From Atherinomorus stipes (lineage: Eukaryota; Chordata; Actinopteri; Atheriniformes; Atherinidae), in NCBI GenBank assembly GCA_023101725.1, contig JALJCO010012606.1:248001-312000 (forward strand): a stretch of DNA of 64,000 bases, given 5' to 3'. Below the pieces are notes generated by a model that was given only the letters and a program-made list of their open reading frames with translations, was not told where the DNA came from and did no database searches. The first letter of the stretch is position 1. Each line of letters starts with the position of its first letter. Shown here piece after piece: positions 27,690 to 42,100 of this stretch. The translations under genes and the position numbers were made by a program.

Positions 27690-30600
27690 TGCATATAAAA
27701 CATACATAACATTTAAAGAAGATTAACAGGTTTCTTTACCACACTGCTGTCTTTTTTCAGTTTTACAGCTGAAAGTGCAACACAAGTTTATTTGTACTGC
27801 AGTTTTTAGCGACAAGATTAAACAAAGTACTCAACATGACACATTAAAAGTATTAAGAAAGATACACAAAGGTAATGCAGAAAATATAGAAAAAGTAAGA
27901 CGTGAGAAAGAATCTGGCATTAGATCAAAACAACATTTTTGTCAATGAGTAAATGAATATCCACTCTCCAGCTGGTGCTTCTTGTTCAATCTGTAGCCTG
28001 TGGGGTGTTAGAGATCACTAAAGCCTTGCTGAGGAAGAATGTAAGCAGTCAGGTTTAAACACAATGTGAGCCTGTAAACTTTAGCTTTGTTTGTTTAGAT
28101 CAAAGTATCCAATTTGACATGCAACACTTCTTGCTTGACATGCTGTCATTTAGTTGAACTCTGTCTTGGCTATCAGCCCCAATATGTATTTGTTTCTATC
28201 AACTATCGCGCTCTGGAAGTCTGGTTCACTATTTGGTGCAAATTCTAGATGCCTGCAGATGCCACCATCATCTGCTCATGCAAATATACATGTCTGAACA
28301 ATTTGATGTCGAGCCATCGCATTGTTCAGGTATTAGACGGGTTCTGTCTCCCAGAGATTTATGTGTTTTGGTCCAAAACATGTAAATCAACCCCAGAACA
28401 AAAGCTAAAAACCTTGATTAACCAAACTTTAGAAGCTCCACGGTTTTCTTTCTGATATCTTGGCTAATTTCTTTTAATTTTCTCATAATGTAAAAAAAAA
28501 GAGAAGCTGTGAATTTGAGGTAAATCATTACATACATACTGTAGCTTATTATGTGTGCTTCCAACTGACTAAAACATTGTCATTTAACCAATCAGAAGCT
28601 TCCAAAACCTTGAAATCTTGATCTGAATATTTCCACTTGTTTAAAGACACAGTAAGCTTTAAGTATGCAAACTTCTGACTCAACAAAGTAGTTAAAAGTT
28701 CTCTGAAATACTCTCAGTCATCATTGTAGCATTTAGCAATGACTGGAATAACTAGATATGAATCAAATGACTTGGTACGCCAAATTCTTACAAATTGTTT
28801 AGTTTGAAGCTGCTCAGTGCTGCCCTGTGAAAACCACATGCACTTACCAAACTCAGAAAAGAGCCTGTTAACACAGAGAACAGTTTTCATAAAGATCTGG
28901 CTTTAAGGCTTCTTTTTTATTTGGTGAGAGATTAGTTTGAACAGGTTGACACAGTCTCAACGGTGTTTCTAAAGTATGAAAATTGTAAACCTTGCAGCCC
29001 TGTGAATTTCATGAATTTTTCAATTCCAAGCCTTATTGTGTGCCTAGAGCTTAGGTAAACCCATGCAAATGAAAAAATGAATTATTAAGTCCTTGCACAA
29101 ATCAGCCATTCACACAGCTCTCATTTTTGCTTTTTGCCTTGAAGTTCCTCAAAGTCTGAAGTGTGTTTGGACTCGTTATCCTGCTTATCTTTTTGCTTCA
29201 AAGATGCAAATCGGAGCATATACATGTAATAATGAAATAAAAGTGAAACAAATGTAGAAGAATGACGGATATTCTTTTTTAAAGCTAAGCTCTATTATTA
29301 TAAAAGCATTAACAGAAAAGAGATATAAAATATATAAAATATAGTAATATAAAGAAAAACAAATAAAGAAAAGACATATAACAAATTTGCCTTGGGGGAA
29401 TAAATAAATAGCTTTGCAGGGTGTCAGAAAAGATCATGTAACCCTTGCCAAAAATTACGCAAACAGCCAATTCAAAGTTAATTGGCTCTTTTCTTTTTAA
29501 TAATGACGGATGTGTCATTAAATTTGACAGGAATTCATTGGTGTCAGTGTTGCATGTTTGACGTGTTGCCGCCCAGCAGTTCTAATAACAACCACGTCTG
29601 TGTTTCAGGAAAACAGTTATCTTCTGCGTCAGCATGGGCCGGGCCACCGGTCTGGGTGAGGTGGATTTTCTCTGATACTGAGTGAAATTTAATCATAGTT
29701 AAAGCTTGATTTCAGGTATGAGAGGCCCATCATGACAAGAATGGCATATTTTGTTGCATTTATTATAATTTGACAATCATTTGTCAGTAATTTACAACTG
29801 TGTTGAGCTAAATGTGTTTTCAAATATCTCATTCAGTTCAACTTTAAGTCCAAATAATAAAAAAGGAAAGAAGTAAATATAAAATATTATAGAACCATTT
29901 TCCTAAATTAATATAAAACTTATGGAGGGAAATAAATAAAAAAATAAATCACAATTTACACAATTTTATTTTGTGTAATTATAGTAAGATATCACAATAT
30001 CCTAAAATGATTTATTTTATGATTTGGCAACATTAGATAAATTGAAATGTGAGCAATGAATGCATATGAAATTAATAAAAATTTATTAATAAAACAACAG
30101 TTTAAACTTGATTATGGAAATTCATATTTGAAAATGACAAACATTGTAGATTTTTGTCACTTTTATGGATCACAAAAACACAATAACATCCACATAATTG
30201 TGCATCAAGTGTTCTGTCCTTGTCAAATTTTCAATCAGTACTTGGTGTAATCCTGTGCTGTTAATCTAAAGTCTGTGCTCAGAAAGCCCGACTCTGTGAC
30301 TGTATGGGCCTATATCAGTGCTACACCTCCATGATGGCATCATAAATGCAGAAAAGTTGATATCCAGAGCTGTGCTATGCATGTTTCAACAAGGCAAACA
30401 AATCTTCTTTCCTGAATAGCAGGGGACGGTACAGGTTTGGACTGGCTTCCGGGAGTCCTGACCTGTTTTCAAAAGGACAGTTTCTGAGGTCATTTTTGAG
30501 GGCTACAAGAATCTATGATTTGCGAAGGATTTGTTTTATTCATCTTGTGATTTTGCATCATTATTCTTTTATTTGACTTTGTACAGTATTGACGTTTTCC

Positions 30601-33600
30601 TGTTTATTTCGCTTCCTTTTCTTTTTCTTTTGTAATTAAAATTACATTACATTATTTCATTTAATTAAAAAAAATTCACCAGTTGACAATTTTTGGTTGA
30701 GGACATAGGAAAGTTTTCCTCTCTGGATGGAAAGATCACTTTTTCCTGTGATGGCACTTGCGGTTTAAGCCCTTTAAATGATATATTCAACAAATTTATG
30801 CTTTTTTTCTCGACTACCTTTTTGCCTTAAATTAATCCCAGTCTAATGCCAGTTTAAAGCTTGAAACAGTACCTTTCAGCTCTGATAAATGCAGTAACAT
30901 GCAAGAAAGAAAGAATTAGAGAAGCTAAAGAATTTTCCATCTGACGCTTCCATGAGGGTTGACGGCTTTCGCTGAATTCAACAATTACGTTCGACTACGT
31001 CACAACAAAACAGGCGTTCATTGAGCTTCCTGGGTGGTACAACGAGCACCACCTGCCTCTGACGTTGATGTGTTTTCAAAAATGTGTCAAGATATGGGTG
31101 GAACATGTTTGCTTGCTGATGACTGCCAAGTTATTATGACCTATCCATCATGAGTCAAAACATCTGTATTTTCTCTGGAGTTGTGCTGACATTTACAACA
31201 GTGGCGCACTGAAACTTATAAGAGACATGCTGAGGACGCCGTGCATTCCTAACATCTAAACTTTACCGTGATGTACCTCCCAGAGGTGAACCATAATCAT
31301 CATCATCACTGTTCAGTTATTTGAAGCAACACTAAGACTGAGACTGGTTGTAACTGGCAGAAAGGTATAGACTCTTCATCACTGTGCTGAACAGAAAAGT
31401 AGCTCAGAATATGCTCAGCCATGAGCATGTCAAGCTCTACTCTTATCTGTCATGGAAGAATATGACTGCAGCGGGCAAAGGCTTGCCACAGTTATGTAGC
31501 TGAAGCCTGGAAAAATGTTGCCTTGTTCAGTTGAATCTTTTAGTAGGTCACGATTAGCAGCATCAATTAAAGGAGGCCCTATGTTTTGTGTCAACAGTCA
31601 GAGATTTGTTACTATTTATAAAACTTTGTTTGGTTTTCCTCTTAGGTCAGAAGGCCAAAAGAAACCTTTGTAGACACCTACGTACAGGTTAAAGTGGATA
31701 TTAGTCATCATAGTTTTTATTTTTGTCCAAGTAAAGCTTATGCGTCATTGCAGCAAGAGGAGGCTGATAAGTTTTGATTACATAACTTTGTGTAAAGCAA
31801 AGGGAAAAAGATAAATGGCAAATTCAGTGGGAAGCGTAAACTGATAAGACCATACCATCACATTTTCCCATCATTCTTATTTTATCGTAGCAGAGCAAAA
31901 GACCTGTTTAAGAATGGTTAAAGAAAAGAGAACAGTTTAAGAAATGTTTAAGTGAATTAAAATATTTCCTTTGTGAATTTAGGATTATTTTATGAATGAA
32001 TAAACCAGTAAGGGTAGATATGTGTGTAGTTTTTCCAAATTTAAGACATTTTTGAAAGCTTTTTTATTTGATAAAACTTTTGGCACTTAGCTCCTGTGTA
32101 GTTTTACTCTATTTTATTATTTCCACATTGTTTTTTAGATTTTTTTAAATCTGTGTACTTTTGTGATTTTTATTATCTTTTTTTTTTAATCATTGTAAAG
32201 CACCTTAAAGTGGAAATTCAACCAACCTAACTTTATTTACTAGACTGAATCCTGGTCTTATCAATAATTATATACCAAACCTGAAAAATCTAAGCATATA
32301 AAAGAAAAACGTTGTGAAGTTTGACGTTTTTAGGACTTCAGTTTAGGACTTCAGTTTTCTGACCTTCTCATTGAGATCGTTCATTCATATTACATATATT
32401 TGTGTCACGTCTGTTAATTGTTTAGTTTTTCTTTCTTGTGGGATTTCCAGGGATTTATTATGAAAACACCCACTTTGGATGTTATCGCAAGTAACCGACA
32501 ATAATGTCCATTTAATCATGTGATAACATCCGAAGCCGGTGATGAAACACAAAACAATTTATGAATATGGTAAATTGTGATTTAAAAGTGTAGACAAACT
32601 CAACAGAACTCCTCCAGTACTACACGCTTTTTCTCTTTGTTTGAACATAAGAAAGCAATTAAAAACAAACAATAAACAAAAGGAGAAAGATACAACTGAA
32701 GAAGAAAAAAGTCTTTGTTCAACAGGAGTGGGAAGAAGCCAATGCTTGCTGAACAAAACTAGAAAACACTGGATATAAAATTATTTCTACAAAATACCTA
32801 TAATAACGCTAATAACAATAAATACCAATAATAATAATAATAGGATTATTAATAATGGAAATAATAATAGTAACAACAGCAACAACCAGTTATTACTATC
32901 GTTTTTTATGTTTAGAAATGAGCCTTTAACTAAATAGATAAACAGGAAAAGATGAAGCCCAGTAGCATTCAACTGGTAAATTCCTCCATTGTGAAGATGG
33001 GAGTTACCAGTATCCGTTCCTTTATTTCCCTTTTGCTTACAAACAGCCCACAGAGAACATTTTCATACACTGGGTGTGTAAAGGTGTGCTACCATAAACA
33101 TGCATCAAAAGACGCACAAACTAATAGTCTGGCTTAGATCAACATTGCAGCATCCAGCAGTGAGGTTAAAAATGCACTAAGATATTTCTGGCAGTGATGA
33201 CTCTGTTCTTAAACATTTTTCTGACGCCAGCAGCTAAAAGACGCAAAGGCCCACAGCATTGTTTTTTTCTGTGTGTATTTTTTCTTTTCCATTTAAAATG
33301 AAGACATTTCATTTAAGTGCCACCCAAATGAAACAGAAGACACTTTAAAATGATTAAATAGTTTAGATTTCATGGAAACCTAAAGAGTCAGGGCATTTGA
33401 GGTTTTGGAAAACAAAAAGGACATAAAGAAAAACTTGAATTCCCCATAAGAATCACTAAAGCAGGTTACTGACCCTGTTGGCTCCTTTGTAAAATCTGAT
33501 TAAAATTGAAACAGCATCCACCTGCAGATGGATTTGATCAGCTTACAGCCTTCGCTCACTTGTTATGAAGATAAAACTGTTTTAATTGTGATTGTAGGAA

Positions 33601-33930
33601 TCAGAATTGTGGAAAAGTGTAAAAAATCAAGATTTGTATTCCAAGCAACTGGTGTGCTTACAGCTGCGGTGTGGACCCTGCCTTGCCCTGATGCGTCCCT
33701 GCGGCGACGCCCTCTGTGGCCATGGGTGGCCTCGCTCCCGGTGTGAATGGATCCTCAAGATATCGTATTTTTTAGGCTTATTCACTTAAGAGACAGAAAT
33801 TAGAGGTTGGGAGTCATGTGTAGAATTAGAAGGGGGAGTGTAAGTGTGTCCATGGGTGTGTGTGTGCATGTGTGTGTTTTGTGTTATATAGCTACTTGGA
33901 TGTGTAAGGGCTTGTTTTTTTCTTAATATG
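27690..33930. other. Gene-poor interval
   Basis: No coding exon I can support on either strand. Open frames here are short and not family-like. An AAT-rich microsatellite lies at about 32815-32885. The stretch near 32040-32220 ('tttttgaaagcttttttatttgataaaacttttgg', then 'tgtaaagcacctt') resembles a worn LINE 3' end, but this is weak. An isolated exon-like segment at 29609-29655 is listed under findings. Confidence 0.5.
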
Positions 33931-33939
33931 CATTTGTTT

Positions 33940-34016
33940 TTATTATGTCAAACACTTTGTGTTGCCTTTTAATGGTGTGAAAAGTGCTTTATAAATAAAG
34001 TTTGATTTGATTTGAT
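33940..34016 (+). repeat. LINE-type 3' tail fragment
   Basis: Contains 'aacactttgtgttgcc', 'gtgaaaagtgctttataaataaag' and a TTTGATTTGATTTGAT tail. This is the usual 3' end layout of fish L2/CR1-type retrotransposons. A (TG)-rich stretch lies just upstream (33855-33882). Confidence 0.55.
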
Positions 34017-35000
34017 ATTATAGATATTGTAAAGATCAAATATCAAACATCTTTACATCTATCTGTTTAGTAAATTATTAAAAAGAAGGTCTTTTCACAG
34101 TTGAATTGACAATAATCTGCAGTTAAGACAGGCCTTTTCTGACAGGAAACCAACCAAACAAAGAAATAAAAAAACGGTTAAAATTCTGTTTTCTCAGATA
34201 ATGTTTTTTTATGTGACAGCTTCATTTGTCTCTTAAGAGTGATACGTAGATAAGCCTTGGAATAAAAGCTTTTCTTGGGATCTTCATTCTTACACTAATG
34301 TTCTCTCTGTAGTGCAGTGGTATATCATACCAATATCTTCAAACTATCAAGGGATGTTTACATATTTGCATGTATTCAGGATTGCTAACTGTCAGCAATA
34401 CTTTATCATTACAAAATGTAAATAAACCAAGAGTGAGGATGTTTCTCTGCTTCCCCATTAATGTGTACCTGTTGCCTCCACATTCATCCCAAGCTCCTGT
34501 GACGAGGCTGACAGTTTCCAACACCAACATTTACACCTCATGTACTATAGAAGGATAAAACCTAAACGTTAATTTCCCCAGAGTCTCTGAGAGAGACTGA
34601 AAATGTTTCTTATAAAGTGTCTTTTTGTTGTCTTCTAAAACCAAGCCACTGCTTTCAGACAACCAACAAAAGCTCAACAACAAGAGAAAAGACACACCTC
34701 TGGTTCGGGAGCTTGCATAAATAATTCACCCAAGCATTTACAGTCATGCTACAGGGAGGAAATAACGAGAGCAACTTCTGCTAAATTAGGAAGATATTTC
34801 AAGACCAAATTTCATAGAGAAAAAGACAGTGAAGAATATAAACCAGACTCAGAACATTGGTCCAGGACAGTGGAGTAAATATTTGTCCTAAAAGGTTGTA
34901 GGTAGGAAAAGTAGATATGTTGTGGGGAAGTATTAGCCATAATACTATTAAATGCTCAATTAGCCTAGATATTTCTCAAAATACACTTGAAAACTAGAAA

Positions 35001-36678
35001 AGCACTCAGAGAGTGCAGACCTCCGCCAAGCAGCTCGACTCCCTTATTTGTGTGCGTTTTGGATCATAGTAACTGGAATTTTCTCCAGATCCGGATCAAC
35101 TTTCAAAACATTCTAGAACTCATTGGGATCCTTTCTTGGAATTTTTCTGCCAAACACTGGGACCATTTGTATGGAGTTATATGGAAAAATTCCCATAATT
35201 TGCCCTACCACGGTGATGTTGATGTAAGACTGTTTAGGTGTTGGTAGTGACCAGTAAAGACAGTTAACAAGCGAGTCCTGTGTGTTCTGACCGACACCCC
35301 ATGGTGAACATCAAACCATTACTTGATTGTGCATTGCAAGATGACTTTTTAATGAGCAATTTTGCACAAAGAGTGCCAGGTGAGGATATGCCCAAAAATG
35401 CCCTAAGATCCCAGCAGGTTAATTAATACTAATAAATCCCTTACAGTTAGGACTAAACGTGCATGTGTTTAAGGCTAACAGTTACAGTAACTGGCATGTA
35501 ACAGGTCAGCTAGCTTAATAGCATAAAAAGGCACATGGTGAATGGAGGAACACTTCTGAATAAGCAAATCAGCTAAATAACATTTAAGGCTAAATAAACA
35601 TCCTGTTCAGGCAGAAATACAACTAGTTACTTACAGTTCTTCACAGATGCACACAGTTCACCATATTCAACTGGCTTAAAGTCTGTCCAGCAGTCTTCTC
35701 ACCTCGCGCTCACTGCTGCTGCTCATAAGTTTCATTTCTGCATCCTGACATCATGTGCTCAGCTGCACACTTCTGCCACAAGGGGGCACTCACACCTCAT
35801 CAACAGCCTCTCCAACATGACCGATCTCACACTGATAAACAATCCTTCAAAACATTCCTGGATCCAGAAGGTGATCCGGATCACCACCAAAATTTAAAGG
35901 CAGGGTAGAGGATCTTGGAAAAACGGTTCGAACAACCTACATTTGAAAAAATATACACCCCCCTGAAACCACGCCTCCAGGGCACAGGAACGCGTGCATG
36001 GAGGATGTCGGCGAGCATAACTGAGCACTGCCGAGTGGCTTGTTAGCTCCCCAGTAAACAACAGAGGATCCACGTTTCCTAAAAGTGATAATTATCTCAC
36101 CTCCAACTTCTTCTGTGGTGTAAAACATCCTCACTGCAAACACCAACACCTCCATGACTTGATCGTCATCTGTTTTTCTTTTTAAGAGCAAACAGTGGCA
36201 TAGATAAGAGCAGCGAGCAGCCATGTTTGTCTCGGTTCATCTGCACTGTGAGAAGCTTACAGCTACGGCTTCGAGCGCGTGCATGCGCGCGCGAGGACGG
36301 TGGGTACGCAACAAAAGGCGGTTGAGTTTGATGGGCATAAGAATCATTCAATCAATCACAGGCCGTTTGCAACCCCATCCAATGAAATTAATTTCATTGG
36401 ATGGGGTTTGTCCAGCCCTGTACCAATTTTGTGTCAGAACATTTAATTAATTGGCGGCAATCGGGGTGTGAAGGAGACTTTAAGTAATATAGTAAAACAT
36501 GCTCCTGGAAAATATCATCCACCCTGCCTTTAATGGGTTCGTCCTTGGGCTGAGACACACGGCTGGTGAAAATTTCAGGTCAATCTGTCCAGTACTTTTT
36601 CTGTAAAGTTGCTGACAGACGGACGGATGGACGGACAAACCAAAGCTAGAGAAAATATAACCTCCTTGGTGGAGGTAA
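35001..36678. repeat. Dispersed repeat carrying a nested TTAA-flanked insert
   Basis: The left end has CACTCAGAGAGTGCAGACCTCCGCCAAG and the right end CCTCCTTGGTGGAGGTAAC, which are imperfect inverse images (CCTCCGCCAAG against CTTGGTGGAGG). Internal phrases such as 'ggatccggatcaac' and 'gacggacggatggacgg' look like a repeat found in many aquatic animals. I cannot name its class. The insert at 35898-36529 interrupts it. Confidence 0.55.
35898..36529. mobile_element. TTAA-flanked MITE (AGGCAGGGT ends)
   Basis: 632 bp bounded by TTAA at 35894-35897 and 36530-36533. Inverted ends are AGGCAGGGTAGAGGAT and AGGCAGGGTGGATGAT. An open frame of 95 codons on the minus strand (35937-36224) has no recognisable family features and I do not call it a gene. 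Confidence 0.7.
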
Positions 36679-37374
36679 CAATAATTGACATACGGTATCT
36701 GAAAATTCATTAAAATATTAAAATGACCAATTATCAAACAAAAAGTTTAAAAAATCTTCCTGATACCTCAGATACTCGAATGACATGTTTCCAAATGCAC
36801 ATGCACCTTTGAAAAGAAAATGTAGGCAGCCAAGTATTTTTGCACATGTTCAGGTTCAAATATCAAGAATGACCCTCAGTGAATTTAAAAGCACCAACTT
36901 TGCTGGTCAAAGGATATAAAGATGACTGGTCACCTAGCAACAAAGCTGTTTTCTGGGTATTAGGTGTGACTCCATAGGTGTGACCACAGGTGTGAACATG
37001 TCCTTTCCATTCTGCCTGCATAGTTTTGGGACTCGTCGGTTTGGTTGTCACCTTAAACTTTTGTGACACCCACTTTTTATTTCCATCAGGGATCAAACCA
37101 CTTATTTCTGTATAAGGTCTCTTTTCAAATTTTATGAGATATGCAAATAATTGACCTACCTGGATAAAAAATACCTCAAAATATTAGACCACATTTGTTT
37201 CTGAAACAAAATGAAAATACCTATGAGGATGGAAATCTATTGTCCTTTTTTAAGTTAAAATCTCTTTAGTCAGGAGTGATCGCTGGTCACTGTAAAAAGA
37301 AGTAACTTAAAGTGAAATTTAGAAAGTAGGCCATCCAGCAAAGCTTTTTTGAGCAATTATTTTTAGCAAGGTAT

Positions 37375-37893
37375 ATTCATACCCTCCAATTAAAGAAAAG
37401 GCTAAATTCACAATAGTAATTCAAATAACAGGAAACGGAAGAAACTAATAATAAATGAAAAAAAATTGCAAAATTATAATTTAGTGAAATAAAATATTGC
37501 TTTTGAATACTGGTTGAAAATAATAATTAAAATAAAACAAACAAACAAAACTGTCCCAGACACACTGGAGCACCTTTTCCATGAACAGTGGCCTAAAACA
37601 TCTCTTAACAGGTGCAGAAGTCTTTTTGAACAATACATAAAACACCTGATTGCAGTGATTGCGTCAGTGTTGCTCAATGAAATTTTAGTTCAGGAGCCCC
37701 ATCTGGCTTGATCACTTGTTTTATTTCTTGTGATTGCTTTTAATATTTCTGTTAAACAACAATTCAAAATCAGTGTCATGATTTTCATGTAATTCTTATT
37801 TATTATTACTTTTTTCAATTTTAACTTATTTTACTGGCAGGTTATTATTTTTACTTCTTTAATTGGAGGGTATGAATAATTTTGAAGATGACT
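37375..37893 (+). mobile_element. Tc1/mariner-like element, fullest copy in window
   Basis: Inverted ends share TCATACCCTCCAATTAAAGAA and its inverse TTCTTTAATTGGAGGGTATGA. Within it a short frame from 37550 reads VPDTLEHLFHEQWPK and continues to about 37708, plausibly the remnant of a transposase C-terminus. It is non-functional. The copies at 10334-10632 (inverted, deleted) and 27230-27649 belong to the same family. Confidence 0.6.
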
Positions 37894-38480
37894 AAGGCTA
37901 CAACTTCACAGTCTAGCCGGCATAAATTCAAGTCCTGGCCCAGGGTCCTTTGCTGTATGTATGAGCTGAAACAACTCATGGAGGTAAGTTGAAAATCTCT
38001 AAAAAAAAAAAGTTCAGGCAATTCATTGCACAAGTTTTCTCAGGCTCCAAACACCTAGAATACAAAAAAGGACAAAACTTTGTTGCAATGTCTGTAAGAC
38101 CAAAGATGGACGAGTTTGAATAACATTTGCATAATAATTTCCATTACAAGTTGAAAGTCATTGGACGCCATATGGCATTCTTAGAAAAACAACAAAACAA
38201 AGCAAATACAAAAAAACAAAAACAAACCAAAAATCCGAAGCGAGACCAAAACATTGTCCCATGTTTTCTCAAAAAACATCACAAATCCAACGTCATGTAC
38301 TCACAATACAAGAAGAAATGCAGCTCAACCAGTTGGAACAATTAACCTACGAAATACATGCAAATGATAAAAGCTTTCAAAGAGGTGGCCACTCCTAATA
38401 TGAAGCTTACTCAATATTACTCATTCAGCTAATTTACATCTTTGTTCAGTCCTGATGTCATTGTACCTGGACTGTGTGGA

Positions 38481-38486
38481 TATAAA
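38481..38486 (+). promoter_or_regulatory. TATA box of mucin-like gene 1
   Basis: TATAAA, about 30 bases before the inferred start of a non-coding exon (roughly 38510-38597, donor AATCT|GTAAGT). The preceding 100 bases, including TGATGTCATTGTACCTG, are shared with gene 2, whose TATA box is at 51816-51821. Confidence 0.75.
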
Positions 38487-39169
38487 GGCTTTAGCCTGCT
38501 GCTGGACAACAGTTTCAGTTGAAGAGCAAAGAGAGAGACAGTGAACATCACAATTTCAATCATTACTGGAGACATAATTCATCACAAGACAAAATCTGTA
38601 AGTACTAATTTATTTATTCACAGCTTATTATAGTTATTGTTTTTGTTTTATTTAGATGCTAGAAAATATATATGATTTGTTTGTTATAAAACAGAGCTCC
38701 ATTTATGTATCTAAAATTTCTAAAATGGAATATAAAATTTTCCATTTAGGAAACCATCCATTTTTAGAGCTTGAATTATTGTAAATTACAAATAGTAAGT
38801 AAGAAATGTATAAGTAATTTTTTTCTAGTATTATATTTGAATTAACATATTATTAAAATGCTGTGTCATAGTAATGACAGTGAAAATGTAATGTGGAATA
38901 CAACAAAATTTTCTGCTGTGAATAAATGGCAGTGTTGATTATAAAATAGGCTTAATAATGTATTCAAAACATGATAGAAATTAGAAAAGTATATAAAGAA
39001 GTTATCAATTTTCTATTGTAAAAAAAATAATGAGTTCTGATAGACATAGTTAGGGATAATATTTTGTGGTTTTAGGTTTAATAAGTTCGTTAATTTGTTT
39101 CCTAATATACCTCTGATGTAATGATGACTTTATTTTTAAAACAGAAAACTGAAAACCTATTGAAGAGAG

Positions 39170-42100
39170 ATGACCAAGATTTACACCATCTTACTTCTGT
39201 TGGCTGGTAAGTAAAAATATGCAAATTAAAAACATTATTACAAACTAAAAACTGAATGAAGCAATGACTCTAAGAAAACTATTAAACTTTAGGAATCACA
39301 TGTTCATCTACCACAAATGCCACAACATCAACCACTGATGCCTCAGCGACCACAACAGTTGCTACAACCACAACTGGAGCAACGTCAACCACAGCAGCTC
39401 TAGCAACTGCCACAACTGGAGCAAAATCAACAACTATCCCAAATGAAACAACATCAACCACAGCTGCCTCAACAACCACAACCACAGCTGCTGCTCCAAC
39501 AACAGCTGGAGCAACATCAACCACAACAGAGTCAGCTGCCCTGACAACAACCACAACTGCAGCAACATCAGCCACAGGTACCCCAACAACAACAGCTGGA
39601 GCAACATCAACCACAGCTGCCCCAACCTCAACCACAACTGAGTCAGCTGCCCTGACAACAACCACAACTGCGGCAACATCAACCATAGGTGCCCAAACAA
39701 CAACAGCTGGAGCAACATCAACCACAGCTGCCCCAACTTCAACCACAACTGAGTCAGCTGCCCTGACAACAACCACAACTGCGGCAACATCAACCACAGT
39801 TGCCCCAACAACAAACACAACTGCAGCAACATCAGCCACAGTTGCCCCTACAACAACAGCTGGAGCAACATCAACCACAGCTGCCCCAACATCAACCACA
39901 ACTGAGTCAGCTGCCCTGATAACAACCACAACTGCAGCAACATCAGCCACAGGTGCCCCAATAATAACAGCTGGAGCAACATCAACCACAGCTTCCCCAA
40001 CTTCAACCACAACTGCAGCAACATCAGCCACAGGTACCCCAACAACAACAGCTGGAGCAACATCAACCACAGCTTCCCCAACTTCAACCACAACTGCAGC
40101 AACATCAGCCACAGTTGCCCCAACAACAACAGCTGGAGCAACATCAACCACAGCTGCCCCAACTTCAACCACAACTGCAGCAACATCAGCCACAGTTGCC
40201 CCAACAACAACAGCTGGAGCAACATCAACCACAGCTGCCCCAACAACAACAGCTGGAGCAACATCAATCACAGCTGCACTGACAACAACCACAACTGGAG
40301 AAACATCAACCACAGCTTCCCCAACAATTACCTCAACTGCAGCAACATCAACCCCAGTGGACCCAACAACAACCACAAATGTTGCATCAACAATCACAGC
40401 TGCACTAATATCTATCACAAGTGGAGCAACGTCAACCCCAGCTTCCCCAGTGACTTCCACAAGTGGAGCAACATCGGCCCCAGCTTCCCCAGTGACTTCC
40501 ACAAGTGGAGCAACATCGACCCCAACTTCCCCAGTGACTTCCACAAGTGGAGCAACATCAACCCCAGCTTCCCCAGTGACTTCCACAAGTGGAGCAACAT
40601 CAGCCACAGCTTCTCCAGTGACTTCCACAAGTGGAGCAACATCAACCCCAGCTTCCCCAGTGACTTCCACAAGTGGAGCAACATCAACTCCACCTTCCCC
40701 AAAGACTTCAACAAGTGGAGCAACATCATCTCCAGCTTCCTCATTGACTTCCACAAGTGGAGCAACATCAACCCCAGCTTCCCCAGTGACTTCCACAAGT
40801 GGAGCAACATCAACCCCAGCTTCCCCAGTGACATCCACAAGTGGAGCAACATCAGCCACAGCTTCTCCAGTGACTTCCACAAGTGGAGCAACATCAACCC
40901 CAGCTCCCTCAATAACTTCCACAAGTGGAGCAACATCAGTCCCAGCTTCCCCACAGACTTCAACAAGTGGAGCAACATCATCTCCAGCTTCCCCACAGAC
41001 TTCAACAAGTGGAGCAACATCAGTCCCAGCTTCCCCACAGACTTCAACAAGTGGAGCAACATCATCTCCAGCTTCCCCAGTGACTTCCACAAGTGGCGCA
41101 ACATCAACCCCAGCTTCCCCAGTGACCACCACAAGTGGAGCAACATCAATCCCAGCTTCCCCAGTAGCTTCCACAAGTGGAGCAACATCAACTCCAGCTT
41201 CCCCAATAACTCCCACAAGTGGAGCAACATCAACTCCAGCTTCCCCAGTAACTCCCACAAGTGGAGAAATATTAATCCCAGTTCCACCAGTGACTTCCAC
41301 AAGTGGAGCAACATCAATCCCCGCTTCCCCAGTGACTTCCACAAGTGGAGCAACATCAACTCCAGCTTCCCCAGAAACTCCCACAAGTGGAGAAATATTA
41401 ATCCCAGTTCCACCAGTGACTTCCACAAGTGGAGCAACATCAATCCCCGCTTCCCCAGTGACTTTGACAAGTGGAGCAACGTCAACCCCAGCTTCCCCAG
41501 TGACTTTCACAAGTGGAGCAACATCAGCCCCAGCTTCTCCAGTGATTTCCACAAGTGGAGCAACATCGACCCCAGCTTCCCCAGTGACTTCCACAAGTGA
41601 AGCAACATCGACCCCAGCTTCCCCAGTGACTTCCACAAGTGGAGCAACATCAGCCACAGCTTCTCCAGTGACTTCCACAAGTGGAGCAACATCGACCCCA
41701 GTTTCCCCAGTGACTTCCACAAGTGGATCAACATCATCTCCAGCTTCCCCAGTGACTTCCACAAGTGGAACAACATCGACCCCAGCTTCCCCAGTGACTT
41801 CCACAAGTGAAGCAACATCGACCCCAGCTTCCCCAGTGACTTCCACAAGTGGAGCAACATCAGCCACAGCTTCTCCAGTGACTTCCACAAGTGGAGCAAC
41901 ATCGACCCCAGTTTCCCCAGTGACTTCCACAAGTGGATCAACATCAACTCCAGCTTCCCCAGTGACTTCCACAAGTGGAGCAACATCAACCCCAGCTTCC
42001 CCAGTGACTTCCACAAGTGAAGCAACATCGACCCCAGCTTCCCCAGTGACTTCCACAAGTGAAGCAACATCGACCCCAGCTTCCCCAGTGACTTCCACAA

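Noticed and set aside
33640..33790. GC-rich open segment near 33.7 kb that might be an exon
   Set aside because: Both frames are short, no family features are seen, and it sits just upstream of a LINE tail.
35937..36224. 95-codon minus-strand frame inside the TTAA-flanked element
   Set aside because: No family resemblance and it lies wholly inside a short MITE.
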